Below, in pieces: positions 1 through 8,680 of a stretch of DNA of 64,000 nt. Under the pieces are notes generated by a model, which was not told the DNA's origin, did no database searches, and saw only the letters and a program-made list of their open reading frames with translations. The position numbers were made by a program, and so were the translations under genes. Within the stretch, counting starts at the first letter, position 1; the number at the start of each line of letters is the position of its first letter. Source of the stretch: Streptomyces sp. NBC_00102 (lineage in GTDB: Bacteria > Actinomycetota > Actinomycetes > Streptomycetales > Streptomycetaceae); assembly GCF_026343115.1 (NCBI RefSeq), contig NZ_JAPEMC010000006.1, positions 89,648-153,647 on the forward strand, in the 5' to 3' direction.

Positions 1-757
1 TCAGTTCGTCGTAGGCGAGGCGGAACTCCTCGGCGAGTTCCGGGGTGTCGGCGGCCCCGGCGCACAACACCAGCTGGGTTCCCGGCTCCAGGAGGCGTGC
101 CGCGCGCAGCAGGTGCGGGACGCCCTTCTGGCGGGTGATGCGCCCGACGAACAGGACGTACGGCCGGTCCGGGTCGATGCCGAGGCGGTGCAGGACCTCC
201 GTGCCGGGGTCGGGGGCGTAGAGACGGGTGTCGATGCCGTTGTGGATGACCCGCACCCTGGCCGCATCCAGCTCGGGGTAGCAGGCGAGGATGTCGGCGC
301 GCATGCCGTGCGAGACGGCCACGACCGCGTCCGCCGAGGCGAGGGCGGTGCGCTCGGCCCAGCCGGAGAGGGCGTATCCGCCGCCGAGCTGCTCGGCCTT
401 CCAGGGGCGCAGGGGTTCCAGGGAGTGGCAGGTGACCACGTGCGGGACGCCGTGCTGGAGCTTGGCGAGGTGGCCCGCGAGGTTGGTGTACCAGGTGTGC
501 GAGTGGACCAGCTCGCGGTCGCCGAGGGCGGCGGCCATGGACAGGTCCACCGAGAGCGCCCGCAGCGCGTCGTTGGCCCCGGGCGGCAGCGCGGGCCGGT
601 GCCAGTGCACGCCGTCCTCCCGGCCGTCGGGTTCGCCCCAGGCGTGCACCGCGAGATCGACCAGTGGCCGCAGTTCGCGCGCCAGGAACTCCACATGCAC
701 GCCGGCGCCGCCGTACACGCCGGGGGGATACTCGCGAGTGAGCAGTCCGACCCTCAT
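1..757 (-). CDS. glgA: Glycogen synthase / maltose-1-phosphate synthase (GlgA/GlgM type), 3' end cut by window
   Basis: GT-B fold, GT4-type glycosyltransferase. The N-terminus MRVGLLTREYPPGVYGGAG and the later blocks VHSHTWYTNLAGHLA, SLEPLRPWKAEQLGGGY, HNGIDT and VGRITRQKG follow the actinobacterial GlgA/GlgM family closely; the mycobacterial member is known to transfer glucose from ADP-glucose to glucose 1-phosphate, giving maltose 1-phosphate for GlgE-dependent alpha-glucan synthesis. About 252 residues are visible; the C-terminal nucleotide-binding half lies beyond the left edge. The ATG fits the family N-terminus exactly, though upstream there is only a weak purine stretch (AAGG). No glgC is divergent here; the next gene is an unrelated membrane protein. 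Role in storage glycogen versus GlgE precursor is inferred from family. Confidence 0.9.
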   Translation of the reverse strand, partial: MRVGLLTREYPPGVYGGAGVHVEFLARELRPLVDLAVHAWGEPDGREDGVHWHRPALPPGANDALRALSVDLSMAAALGDRELVHSHTWYTNLAGHLAKLQHGVPHVVTCHSLEPLRPWKAEQLGGGYALSGWAERTALASADAVVAVSHGMRADILACYPELDAARVRVIHNGIDTRLYAPDPGTEVLHRLGIDPDRPYVLFVGRITRQKGVPHLLRAARLLEPGTQLVLCAGAADTPELAEEFRLAYDEL

Positions 758-813
758 GCCTTGATGGTCACTCACCCGGGGCTCACGCGAAAGACCCCGT
801 CACGTGTCCGTGG

Positions 814-826
814 GTGACGTCGTCAC
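814..826. promoter_or_regulatory. GTGAC-N3-GTCAC inverted repeat between divergent genes
   Basis: A perfect 5+5 bp inverted repeat lies in the divergent intergenic space between the glycosyltransferase and the DMT-family gene. It could bind a dimeric regulator, but there is no independent support and no clear promoter hexamers beside it. Confidence 0.2.
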
Positions 827-994
827 TTTGCGGGTACGGCGGGTGGCGGTGCGGGACTCCTCCGGCGGTCCTTCCGAAGGAGGGCTACCGTCGAAGGAAG
901 GACGTCGCACACCTGCCCGTACTGCGGAGGCAGTACGCCGGATCGCCCCCTCTGGGACGACGACTCGGCGGCTTTCGGAGGACATCGTGGTCTC

Positions 995-2080
995 ATGAGT
1001 TCCCTCGCGCTTTCGGTGCTGTTGTCACTGGTCTCCGCGGTCGCCTACGCGGCCGGGGCGATCGTCCAGGAGCGGGTGGCCTCCGGCGGGGACGGACGCT
1101 CGTACGCGCCGCTGCGCAACTCCGCCTGGTGGGCGGCGGTGGGGCTCAACGGCGCCGGGGCGCTTCTGCACGTGGTGGCGCTGGCGTACGGCCCGCTGAG
1201 CCTCGTCCAGCCGCTCGGGGCGCTGACGATCGTCTTCGCGCTGCCGATGGCGGCGCTCTTCGTCGGACGGTCGGCGGGGCGCACCGCGTGGCGCGGGGCC
1301 GTCATGGCGGCGGTGGGTCTCGCCGGGCTGCTGGCACTCACCGGGAGCTCCGAGTCGCACGCGCTGGGCGGTGCGGATCAGTTGCTGCTGGCGACCGCGA
1401 CCTTCGGTGCGGTGGCGGCGCTCTTCCTCGCGGGCCAGGGGCTGGGATCCCAGCGGCCGATGATGCGCAGCGTGGTGCTGGCGACCGGGGCGGGTGTGGC
1501 GTTCGGTATGGCCTCGGTGTTCACCAAGACGGTCGCCGTCGAGTGGACCTCGGGCGCGCTCGAGGAGGGGCTCCCGTCGCTGCTGGTCATCGCGGTGTTC
1601 GCCGCCGCTGGTCTGCTGCTCTCCCAGGCGGCGTACCGGGGTGCGGGGCTGACCGCGCCGCTGGCCACGGTGACGGTGGTGAACCCCGTGGTGGCCGCGG
1701 TGGTCGGGCTCACGCTCTTCGGGGAGCACTTCCGCTTCGGGCTGCTGGGGACCCTCCTGGCGTTGGCGGCCGGTGCGCTGGCGGCGGCGGGGCTGGTGCT
1801 GCTGACGACGCAGCGGCTGGCCGCGGAGCGCGGTCGACAGGACGGGCGGACCGCGGAGGGGCGGACCTCGAAGGGGCGGACCGCGGACGGGACGGACTCC
1901 GGCTCGACGCGGCGCCGGCCGCCCGGGCCGCGGCAGGGGGGCCGGGGCCCGGTGGTGCTGCCGGAGGGTGCCGGGGAATCCGAGCCGCCGGCCGCGGGAT
2001 CCGGCAGGGCCGAGCGGACGCGGGCGGGCTCCCCGGGGGTGGGCCGGCCCGCGTCCGCCGCCCCCGGGTTCAGACCTTGA
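995..2080 (+). CDS. DMT-superfamily (EamA/NIPA-like) integral membrane protein
   Basis: 361 residues with about nine to ten hydrophobic helices over residues 1-275, glycine/alanine-rich in the way of the drug/metabolite transporter superfamily; two repeated halves are suggested by PLSLVQPLGALTIVFALP and PLATVTVVNPVVAAVVGLTLFGE. Substrate unknown. The last 85 residues are hydrophilic and low-complexity and include three copies of an in-frame 15-bp repeat (GRTxxG, near 1844-1888), so the tail is probably disordered and cytoplasmic. GGAGGA lies about 11 nt before the ATG. The stop overlaps the stop of the convergent cell-wall hydrolase gene by 11 bp. Confidence 0.8.
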   Translation: MSSLALSVLLSLVSAVAYAAGAIVQERVASGGDGRSYAPLRNSAWWAAVGLNGAGALLHVVALAYGPLSLVQPLGALTIVFALPMAALFVGRSAGRTAWRGAVMAAVGLAGLLALTGSSESHALGGADQLLLATATFGAVAALFLAGQGLGSQRPMMRSVVLATGAGVAFGMASVFTKTVAVEWTSGALEEGLPSLLVIAVFAAAGLLLSQAAYRGAGLTAPLATVTVVNPVVAAVVGLTLFGEHFRFGLLGTLLALAAGALAAAGLVLLTTQRLAAERGRQDGRTAEGRTSKGRTADGTDSGSTRRRPPGPRQGGRGPVVLPEGAGESEPPAAGSGRAERTRAGSPGVGRPASAAPGFRP

Positions 2081-3350
2081 CCCCACCGGCCCTCAGGTAG
2101 GCGAGGGGGTTCACGTCGGATCCGTAGGCGGGTCCGGTCCGGATCTCGAAGTGGAGGTGCGGGCCGGTGGCGTTGCCGGTGGAGCCGGACCGGGCGATGC
2201 GCTGCCCGGCGGAGACGGACTGGCCGGCGCGCACGTTGAGGGCGGACAGGTGGGCGTACTGGCTGTACTTGCCGTCGCCGTGGCGGATGACGATCTCGTA
2301 GCCGTACGCGCCGGCCCAGCCTGCGGAGACGACGGTGCCCTTGGCCACCGCCTTCACCGAGGTGCCGGTGGCGACCGGGAAGTCGACGCCGGTGTGGTAG
2401 CCGCTGGCCCAGGAGCCGGCCTGGTGGTACGGGGTGCCCAGGCCCGCCTGTACGGGGGCGACCATGGCGGGGGCCTTCGCCGACTGCTTGGCGGGGGTGG
2501 CCTCGGCCGCCGGTTTCGCCTTCGCGGGCTTCGGGGCGGCGGGCTTGGTGGCGGCGGGTTTCGTAGCCGTGGGCTTGGTGGCCGCCGGCTTCGTGGCCGG
2601 GTGGGCCGACGCCTTCGGCGTTCCGGTGGATGTGCCGGTTCCCGTCCGTGCGAGGTCGAGCCGCTGGCCTGGGAAGATGAGATCGGGGTTCTCGCCGATG
2701 ACCGAGCGGTTGTCGGTGTAGAGCCGCTGCCAGCCGCCCTGGACCCGCTGGGCGGAGGCGATGGCGGAGAGCGAGTCGCCGCTCGCCACGGTGTACGCCT
2801 CGCGCTTGCCCGGCACGGTGGTGGGGGTGGCGGCGGGGGTCTTCTTCGGCGCCTGCCCGGCGGTGGCGGCCGGGGTCTTCTTCGGGGTCTGTGTGGCTGT
2901 CTGCTTGGTCGTGGCCGGTAAGACGGCGGGGCGCGACCCTTGGGCCTGCGCGACCGTCCCGGACCCTGCGTCGTCACGGGTCAGCCCGGCCCGCCCGGAG
3001 CAGACCGGCCATGCGCCGGGGCCCTGTCCGTCGAGGACCTTCTCGGCGATCGCGATCTGCTGGTCCTTGGTCGCGAGGTCCGCGCGCGCCGCGAAGGCGG
3101 TGCCGCCGTACGCGGCCCAGGTGGACCCGCTGAACTGGAGCCCGCCGTAATAGCCGTTGCCGCTGTTGATGTGCCAGTTGTTCGTCGACTCGCAGGCGGC
3201 GACCTTCTCCCACGTGTCCACGGACGCGGCGTGTGCGGTGCCAGCCGTGATCAGCGGCAGGGCTATCCCCGCTCCTCCCGCCGTCACCGTGAGCGACGCC
3301 CGGTTGATCCGACTCGGCTGGTATCTGCGATGCCGTCCGTTCGCGGCCAT
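2070..3350 (-). CDS. Secreted Rpf-like transglycosylase / LysM / M23 peptidase fusion
   Basis: 426-residue exported cell-wall enzyme. After a signal peptide ending near GTAHAA comes an Rpf-like lysozyme-fold domain (WEKVAACESTNNWHINSGNGYYGGLQF; the Glu of ACES is the likely catalytic acid), a Pro/Thr/Ala linker, a LysM domain (YTVASGDSLSAIASAQ...NPDLIFPGQRL), a long Lys/Pro/Ala linker, and a C-terminal M23 LytM-like metallopeptidase with HTGVDFPVATGT and HLHFEIR (zinc ligands H, D and H). It should cleave both the glycan (Rpf) and peptide (M23) parts of peptidoglycan, as in spore resuscitation. The start at MAANGRHRR is preferred over an ATG-like start ten codons upstream because GGGAGCC precedes it. 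Confidence 0.9.
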   Translation of the reverse strand: MAANGRHRRYQPSRINRASLTVTAGGAGIALPLITAGTAHAASVDTWEKVAACESTNNWHINSGNGYYGGLQFSGSTWAAYGGTAFAARADLATKDQQIAIAEKVLDGQGPGAWPVCSGRAGLTRDDAGSGTVAQAQGSRPAVLPATTKQTATQTPKKTPAATAGQAPKKTPAATPTTVPGKREAYTVASGDSLSAIASAQRVQGGWQRLYTDNRSVIGENPDLIFPGQRLDLARTGTGTSTGTPKASAHPATKPAATKPTATKPAATKPAAPKPAKAKPAAEATPAKQSAKAPAMVAPVQAGLGTPYHQAGSWASGYHTGVDFPVATGTSVKAVAKGTVVSAGWAGAYGYEIVIRHGDGKYSQYAHLSALNVRAGQSVSAGQRIARSGSTGNATGPHLHFEIRTGPAYGSDVNPLAYLRAGGVKV

Positions 3351-3392
3351 GATGAGGCTCCCCCGCTGGCAGGTGGACACAGTTCAGGCGTC

Positions 3393-3422
3393 AACTTAAG
3401 GGCGTACAAAGGCTCGTGACAA
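3393..3422 (-). promoter_or_regulatory. Possible promoter for the Rpf/M23 gene
   Basis: On the minus strand TTGTCA, an 18-bp spacer and TAAGTT lie about 40-70 bp upstream of the start. The match to the vegetative consensus is moderate. The leader is short and GC-rich; I looked for the c-di-AMP (ydaO) riboswitch that precedes many Streptomyces rpf genes and did not find its conserved core. Confidence 0.35.
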
Positions 3423-3557
3423 GTACGCGGCCTCACCGGCATCCCCCCGGTACCGGGCCGGACGGTCCGCGACGCCCCTGCGGAGTCTCTGACCAGGGCC
3501 TGGAGCACGGTGGCCGCATGCGGGTGACGGGAGGTGACCGCCGTCACCCAGTATCGA

Positions 3558-4931
3558 TCACGCGGGGACGACGGCGTCCCACTGGGCCCGGGTCGGTCCG
3601 TCGTGCCGGGGCGTGAACTCCGGGCGGGCGGCCAGCCAGTCGTTCACGTGCCGTTCCACCTCTTCGGTGCCGTACGCCTCGTGGGGGTGGAGCAGGAGGT
3701 GGCGCACCTGGGCCCGGGCCCTCATGACGACGGGATCGTCGAAGGCGCAGGCGGCCCGGGCTGCGACCCGGTGGTCCGAGATCGGTGAACTCGCGGCGAG
3801 GCGCAGCCCGTTCGCACGGTCGGCCGCCACCTGCCCGTCGAACCACGGGCGCAGGGTCCGGGCCGTCCAGTCGTGGTACACGGTGGGGTCGGCGGCGATC
3901 CCGTCGGCGTGGGCGGCGAGGTACTGGGCCGCACGCAGCCCGAGGGCCGTTCCCTGGCCCAGGGTGGGGTTGGTGTGGATGAGGCTGTCCCCGGCGCTGA
4001 CCAGGCCGGTGACGACGGGCCCGTCGTCACCGGCGAGGGCGGTCCAGCGGTTGTCGAGACCGGCCATCGCCAGGACGGCCGACCGCGGTTCGGGAGCCAG
4101 ATCGAGCCAGGCGGCGATGGCGGGGAAGAGCCGGCCGGCCGCCTCGAAGACCGCCGGGTCGGCGAGCGCGCCGCGGGTCGGATCGCCCGTGGAGAGGACG
4201 AGGTTGGCGGCGAAGACTCCGTTGTCGGAGGGGAAGACCCCGGCGAGCGCGAACGGTGCGGCCGAGCCGGTCTTCACCCGCCCGGGGTCCTGCGGCCCGT
4301 CCGGCCGCAGGCGGTACCAGCGGCACAGATAGGCGATCCCGGTGCGATGGCTTTCGGCCACCGGCGGACGGCAGCCCGCCGCGGTGAGCCAGCGGGGCAC
4401 CGGTGAGCGCCGGCCGGACGCGTCGACGACGAGGTCGGCCCGGTGCGTCTCCTCCCCCACCCTCACGCCGGTGACCCGGCCGCGGTGGCCCGGCTGCACG
4501 GCGAGGGCGTCCACCCGGCAGCCCGCCCGGGACGCGACGGTGGGCTCCCGCCGTACGGCGGCGGCCAGGGCCGCCTCCAGCACGATGCGGCGGGTGCGCA
4601 GGGTCACCAGTTCCTCGTCGCCGGCCCGGTGCGGCGGATGCTCGCGGAACCAGTCGAACTCGTGGTACTCCCGCGCGCCTCGCGCCAGCAGGTCGGCGTA
4701 CACGTCGGGCATCTCGGCGCGCAGCACCGTCCGTACGGGAGCGAGGAGCGAGTGGGGCTGGTCCGCCTGTGGGACCCGGGGCCGCCTCCAGTGGAAGAAG
4801 TCCTGGTCCAGGTCGTCTCCGGCGGCCCTCGCATCCTGCTCGAACAGCGTGACCGTGTGGCCCCGCCGGCCGAGCATGAGCGCCGCCCCCATCCCGCTGA
4901 TCCCCGCCCCGATCACCGCGACCCGTGCCAT
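3558..4931 (-). CDS. FAD-dependent monooxygenase/oxidoreductase
   Basis: 457 residues. An N-terminal Rossmann dinucleotide-binding motif (VAVIGAGISGMGAALMLGRRGHTVTLFEQD) and a later FAD-contact region (SAGDSLIHTNPTLGQGTALGLRAAQYLA, a GD...P block) place it in the aromatic-ring-hydroxylase/halogenase-like FAD group. DLVVDASGRRSPVPRWL is the DG-like middle motif. Substrate unknown; the family works on aromatic or polyketide-like compounds. The start is placed at MARVAVIGAG with GAGGGGG eight bases upstream; an open frame extends a further 37 codons but reads as non-coding. It stands alone, same strand as the next oxidoreductase but separated by 217 bp in which I see nothing. Confidence 0.82.
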   Translation of the reverse strand: MARVAVIGAGISGMGAALMLGRRGHTVTLFEQDARAAGDDLDQDFFHWRRPRVPQADQPHSLLAPVRTVLRAEMPDVYADLLARGAREYHEFDWFREHPPHRAGDEELVTLRTRRIVLEAALAAAVRREPTVASRAGCRVDALAVQPGHRGRVTGVRVGEETHRADLVVDASGRRSPVPRWLTAAGCRPPVAESHRTGIAYLCRWYRLRPDGPQDPGRVKTGSAAPFALAGVFPSDNGVFAANLVLSTGDPTRGALADPAVFEAAGRLFPAIAAWLDLAPEPRSAVLAMAGLDNRWTALAGDDGPVVTGLVSAGDSLIHTNPTLGQGTALGLRAAQYLAAHADGIAADPTVYHDWTARTLRPWFDGQVAADRANGLRLAASSPISDHRVAARAACAFDDPVVMRARAQVRHLLLHPHEAYGTEEVERHVNDWLAARPEFTPRHDGPTRAQWDAVVPA

Positions 4932-5148
4932 GGAATACCCCCTCGTGCATCGCGTCCGCACCACACCGGGCCGCCGTGCTGGGCGCCCCCTCCACGTCCC
5001 GGCCCAGGCTTCCACCCGCTCCCCGGACGGCCACCGGGCCATTCTGCTCTCCCTGTCCCGGTGCGCGCGAGGACCGCCGGGGGTGCCGTGAGCCCGCGCC
5101 CGTCCGCGTGGACCTACTCCTCCGGCAATGGGTGGCCGTGCCGGACCG

Positions 5149-6159
5149 CTACGGTTGCGTGAGGCCGCGCACGATGATCTTTCCGGTGTTCCGGCCGCGC
5201 AGCATGCCCAGGAACGCGTCCACGATGTGCTCGAACCCGTCGACCTCCGTCGAGTCCGGAACGAGCCGCCCGCTCTGAAGATGCGGGACCGCGAACTCGT
5301 ACAGTTCTTCCTGGAGTTCGAGGTGATTGCTGACCAGGAAGCCCTCCATACGGATGCTCTTCTCCACGATGTCCGCGTAGTTGAAGTCCGGCGGGGGCGT
5401 CAGGGAGGTGTTGTACTGGCTGAGGGTACCGATGCGGACGATCCGGCCGAACTCGCGCAACGCACCTACTGCTGCGGCCAGTTGCTCGCCCCCGACGTTG
5501 TCGACGAACACGTCGATACCGTCCGGTGCGGCCTTGCGGAGCAGTTCGGCGGCGGGCCCGTCGTGGTAGTCGAAGACGGCGTCGTAGCCGACCTCGCGGA
5601 CGAGGTGCTCGGCCTTCGCCGCCGATCCCGTGCTCCCCACCAGCCGTCCGGCGCCGAGCAGCCGGGCGAAGCGCCCGGTGGCCGTACCGACCCCGCCGCC
5701 GGCGGCCGACACGAACAGGTCGTCCCCCTCCCGGAGCCGGGCGACGCGGGTCAGGCCCACGTAGGCGGTCAGGCCGGTGCCGCCGAGGATGCTCAGGTAC
5801 GCACTCAGGGGCACCCCGTCGAAGCGGGGCAGCCGCCGGGTCTCCTCGGGTGCGACCACCGAGTGCGTCCGCCAGCCCTTCCGGTGGAACACGATCTCCC
5901 CCTCGGTCAGCAGGGGTGTGCGCGAAGCGATGACGCGTCCGACGGCGCGGCCCTCCAACGGGGTCCCGAGCGCGAATCCGCCGGGGACGTCGTCCATCAT
6001 CTCGCGGTGGTAGGGGTCGACGGACCAGTAGAGGTTCTCCACCAGTGCGCCGCCGGCCGGCACTGCGGGTATCGGGGACTCGACGAAGGTGAAGTCCTCG
6101 GCGGTGGGGAAGCCCTGAGGGCGGGCGGTCTGGTGCACGGTGAGCGCGATCTCGTTCAT
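5149..6159 (-). CDS. NADP-dependent medium-chain oxidoreductase (CurA/PTGR-like)
   Basis: 336 residues of the zinc-independent MDR group: ENLYWSVDPYHREMM at the substrate domain, then the nucleotide-binding stretch DDLFVSAAGGGVGTATGRFARLLGAGRLVGSTGS (AxxGxxG type), and IVRIGTLSQYN near the end. Relatives reduce alpha,beta-unsaturated ketones (prostaglandin reductase, curcumin reductase, YncB). It is divergent from the adjacent LysR gene with about 100 bp between starts, the usual arrangement for a LysR-controlled target. The leader has no good ribosome site, so a short-leader or leaderless message is possible. Confidence 0.85.
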   Translation of the reverse strand: MNEIALTVHQTARPQGFPTAEDFTFVESPIPAVPAGGALVENLYWSVDPYHREMMDDVPGGFALGTPLEGRAVGRVIASRTPLLTEGEIVFHRKGWRTHSVVAPEETRRLPRFDGVPLSAYLSILGGTGLTAYVGLTRVARLREGDDLFVSAAGGGVGTATGRFARLLGAGRLVGSTGSAAKAEHLVREVGYDAVFDYHDGPAAELLRKAAPDGIDVFVDNVGGEQLAAAVGALREFGRIVRIGTLSQYNTSLTPPPDFNYADIVEKSIRMEGFLVSNHLELQEELYEFAVPHLQSGRLVPDSTEVDGFEHIVDAFLGMLRGRNTGKIIVRGLTQP

Positions 6160-6226
6160 GCCCCGGACCGTAGGATGCCAAAGCTCCCGGCCGGCAGCCC
6201 GTTGGGCTCATACGGGGCGCCGTTCC

Positions 6227-6241
6227 ATGAATCGTATTCAT
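6227..6241. promoter_or_regulatory. ATGAAT-N3-ATTCAT operator in LysR divergent promoter
   Basis: A perfect 6+6 bp inverted repeat with a 3-bp centre (ATGAATCGTATTCAT) sits between the divergent MDR oxidoreductase and LysR genes. It contains the T-N11-A type spacing seen in LysR boxes and is AT-rich against a GC-rich background, so it is the likely regulator binding site. Confidence 0.55.
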
Positions 6242-6260
6242 ACACCGAGGTGAACCGCCC

Positions 6261-7172
6261 GTGGCCCGCACGCCCCCGTCCGATCTCGCCCCGCACGAAC
6301 TGCGCGTCATGGTGGCGGTCGCGGAGGCCGGCGGCTTCTCGGCCGCGGCCGTGCGGCTCGGTCTGACCCAGTCGGCCGTCTCCCACTCGGTCCGCGGCAG
6401 TGAGCGCAAGGTCGGCGCGGTTCTCTTCGAACGCGGCCGCGCCGGAGCCCGTCCCACGCCTGCCGGTGAGACGGCTGTGGCCTACGCCCGCCGCATTCTC
6501 CGGCTGCTGGACGTCATGGCCGGCGAGGCACGCGGTGCGGCGGGGTCCGGCGCGGTGGAGGGGCCGCTGCGGATCGCCGCTTTCCGCAGCGCGGCTCTCC
6601 ATCTGCTGCCTCCCGTCCTGGAGCGGTTGCGCGAGCGGCATCCGGGGATCGTTCCCCGGGTACGTATCGTCCGCGAGACGGGGCGCGGGGCGGCGGGCGA
6701 AGTGGCGGACGGCAGAGCCGACATGGCCGTCACCACACTGGACGGCTCGACGCCGCTCCCGCCGGGTCTGGTCGCGAACCGGCTCTTCGAGGAGCCGTAC
6801 GCCCTGGTGCACACGGCAGGTCACACCGCTCCACGTTCGCTCCCACTGGTGGACTGGGCCGAGAACTGCGGCTCGTACACCCGCGACTGGTGGGCCGCGC
6901 AGGACTGGATACCGGAGGCGACCGTCGAGGCCGAGGACGACGGAGCGGTTCTCGCCCTGGTGGCCGGGGGCCACGGCATGGCGATCATGCCCGCGCTGTC
7001 CCTGACCGGAGCGCCGGAGTCGGTCGTGGTGTCCGGCCTGGGACCTGACCGGCCGTCCCGCACGATCGGCTTCGTCACCACGCCCGAATTGGCCACGTCC
7101 GCCGTAGTGCGTTCCGCAGTGAGGGAGTTGAGGGCGCATCAGCACGGGTTTCCCGTCACGGACGAAGGATGA
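6261..7172 (+). CDS. LysR-family transcriptional regulator
   Basis: 303 residues. N-terminal winged helix (residues about 10-68: LRVMVAVAEAGGFSAAAVRLGLTQSAVSHSVRGSERKVGAVLFERG) is canonical, followed by a periplasmic-binding-protein-like effector domain from about residue 95 (GPLRIAAFRSAALHLLPPVLERLRERHPGI). GTG start with GAGG ten bases upstream. It lies divergent from the MDR oxidoreductase gene and most likely controls it and itself through the palindrome between them; the inducer is unknown. Confidence 0.9.
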   Translation: MARTPPSDLAPHELRVMVAVAEAGGFSAAAVRLGLTQSAVSHSVRGSERKVGAVLFERGRAGARPTPAGETAVAYARRILRLLDVMAGEARGAAGSGAVEGPLRIAAFRSAALHLLPPVLERLRERHPGIVPRVRIVRETGRGAAGEVADGRADMAVTTLDGSTPLPPGLVANRLFEEPYALVHTAGHTAPRSLPLVDWAENCGSYTRDWWAAQDWIPEATVEAEDDGAVLALVAGGHGMAIMPALSLTGAPESVVVSGLGPDRPSRTIGFVTTPELATSAVVRSAVRELRAHQHGFPVTDEG

Positions 7173-7415
7173 AGGCGGCGACTTCGAGCTTGCCCGTCGC
7201 CCCCCCTTCACCCGCGCTCGCGTTCCTCGCGGTCGGTGAGCAACCCGTCATCGAGCCGCCAGAGATGATGGTGCGGGGCCGGCTGCCTGGTCTCGTCGGC
7301 GGCGATCGCCCGCGTGATCCACACGTGGGCGAGGGCGAGGCGGCTGGTGCTCGCCGCCCCGGACGCCACGGAAAAATGCGGCGACGGATCCCGCGAGCCG
7401 TGTCAGTATGAGGGC

Positions 7416-8000
7416 GTGGCGGCGATCGGGACGGCAGACGCAGGTGGACCAGGGTTCCGTCACGGAGGCGGGATCCCCTACGCGTACCGGGTCCGCGGCC
7501 TGGACCGCAGCGCGGTGGTCCTGTGGATCGGTGGGCAGGGTGACGACCTCGACCGGGTATACGCGTCGGCCGGGAACGGTCACCGGCGAGTGCCGGTGTT
7601 CGTGACTGTTCGGCAGGCACGCGTGTACGCGAGTCGGCAGGGGCGGCCGGTCCCTCCGGATGCCGCCACGCTGGAGCTCGTCCGTGTCCAGCACTGGCTG
7701 GAGGATCCGGCGCGCCGCAAGGTTCCGCCGAGTGCGGTACTCGAAGCGTGGAACTTCTTCGAGGACCTGGCCCGCGGCCTCGACGAGGTCCATCGGCTGC
7801 CCGAGCAGGGGGTTGTGCACGACAGCGCCTACGAGAAGCTGTTCGGAGGCGAGACCGCCGCATGGAGCTCCGACGAACAGCGCGCGGCGGTGGCACTGCT
7901 CACCGCCGGGGTGGAGCTGTGGAACTTCTGCCCGGTGACCGTGAATCCCCGCTCGGAGAAGGTCCCGGGCGGTCGAAGGGGCTCCCTCAGGGACACGTGA
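7416..8000 (+). CDS. Hypothetical protein
   Basis: About 194 residues that I do not recognise. Composition is that of a real soluble protein: mixed alpha/beta with VVLWIGGQGDDLDRVYA, PPDAATLELVRVQHWLEDPARRKVPPSAVLEAWNFFEDLARGLDEV and AVALLTAGVELWNFC. No signal peptide or membrane segment. The GTG beginning VAAIGTADAG is preferred because the 34 codons upstream in the same frame look non-coding and AGGG lies just before it; the start is uncertain. It is not in an operon with its convergent GNAT neighbour. Confidence 0.55.
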   Translation: MAAIGTADAGGPGFRHGGGIPYAYRVRGLDRSAVVLWIGGQGDDLDRVYASAGNGHRRVPVFVTVRQARVYASRQGRPVPPDAATLELVRVQHWLEDPARRKVPPSAVLEAWNFFEDLARGLDEVHRLPEQGVVHDSAYEKLFGGETAAWSSDEQRAAVALLTAGVELWNFCPVTVNPRSEKVPGGRRGSLRDT

Positions 8001-8060
8001 TCCCGGGACACGTGATCCGTGCCTCGGCCGGCTCGTCGCGGTGGCGGGTTCAGGACCGGG

Positions 8061-8546
8061 TCAGTGGAGCGCGAGCTTGAACCCGTCGTGGCTGCGCGCG
8101 AAGCCCAGGGCGGCGTAGAAGCGGTGCGCGTCCCGGCGCTGCTTGTTGCTGGTCAGCTGGACCAGCGCGCAGCCCCGCGCTCGCGCCCGTGCGACCGCCT
8201 GTTCCATGAGGGTCCGGCCGAGGCCGCCCCCGCGCCGGTCCGCGCGGATCCGTACCGCTTCGAGCAAGGCCCGTTCGGCGCCGCCCTTGCCGAGCCCCGG
8301 GATGTACGTGGCCTGGAGGCATCCCACCACCGTGCCGCTGCCGTCGTCCTCCGCCAGGACCAGCATCTCGTTGCGCGGGTCCGCGTCGATGGCAGCGAAG
8401 GCGCGCTCGTACGCCTCCGTCACCACTACCGCCGCCGGGTCCACCACGCGGTCCTCGTCGGCGAGGAGGGCCAGTACCGCGGGCAGGTCGGCGCGGGTCG
8501 CGGGGCGCAGGGCGTGGGAGGGCGCGGGCCGAGGTGAAGGGGACAT
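8061..8546 (-). CDS. GNAT-family N-acetyltransferase
   Basis: 161 residues covering one GNAT fold. The acetyl-CoA pyrophosphate loop is RADRRGGGLGRTLMEQAVARARARG (the R/QxxGxG/A motif A), followed by LVQLTSNKQRRDAHRFYAALGF, the usual motif B. Substrate unknown. The start at MSPSPRPAPSHALRPATRADLP is chosen because the GNAT domain begins right there; the longer frame upstream is Arg/Pro-rich and unlikely. It is transcribed in the same direction as the ROK gene, 134 bp downstream of it, and convergent to the hypothetical gene. Confidence 0.88.
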   Translation of the reverse strand: MSPSPRPAPSHALRPATRADLPAVLALLADEDRVVDPAAVVVTEAYERAFAAIDADPRNEMLVLAEDDGSGTVVGCLQATYIPGLGKGGAERALLEAVRIRADRRGGGLGRTLMEQAVARARARGCALVQLTSNKQRRDAHRFYAALGFARSHDGFKLALH

Positions 8547-8680
8547 GGTTCCGACCTTAGTCGGTCGTCGATCTGCGGTCTCGCCGCCGCCGTCCCGCGG
8601 GCGGGGCTCGGCGCGGACCCTGCCGGGCCGCGCCCGGCAGGCACGTTCCGGCCGGGGCGCCACCCACCTCCCCTCTCGCG

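Noticed and set aside
800..998. Small genes before the DMT transporter
   Set aside because: Overlapping open frames on both strands without ribosome sites or protein-like composition.
3351..3557. c-di-AMP riboswitch upstream of the Rpf/M23 gene
   Set aside because: The conserved ydaO core segments were not found by eye in this short leader.
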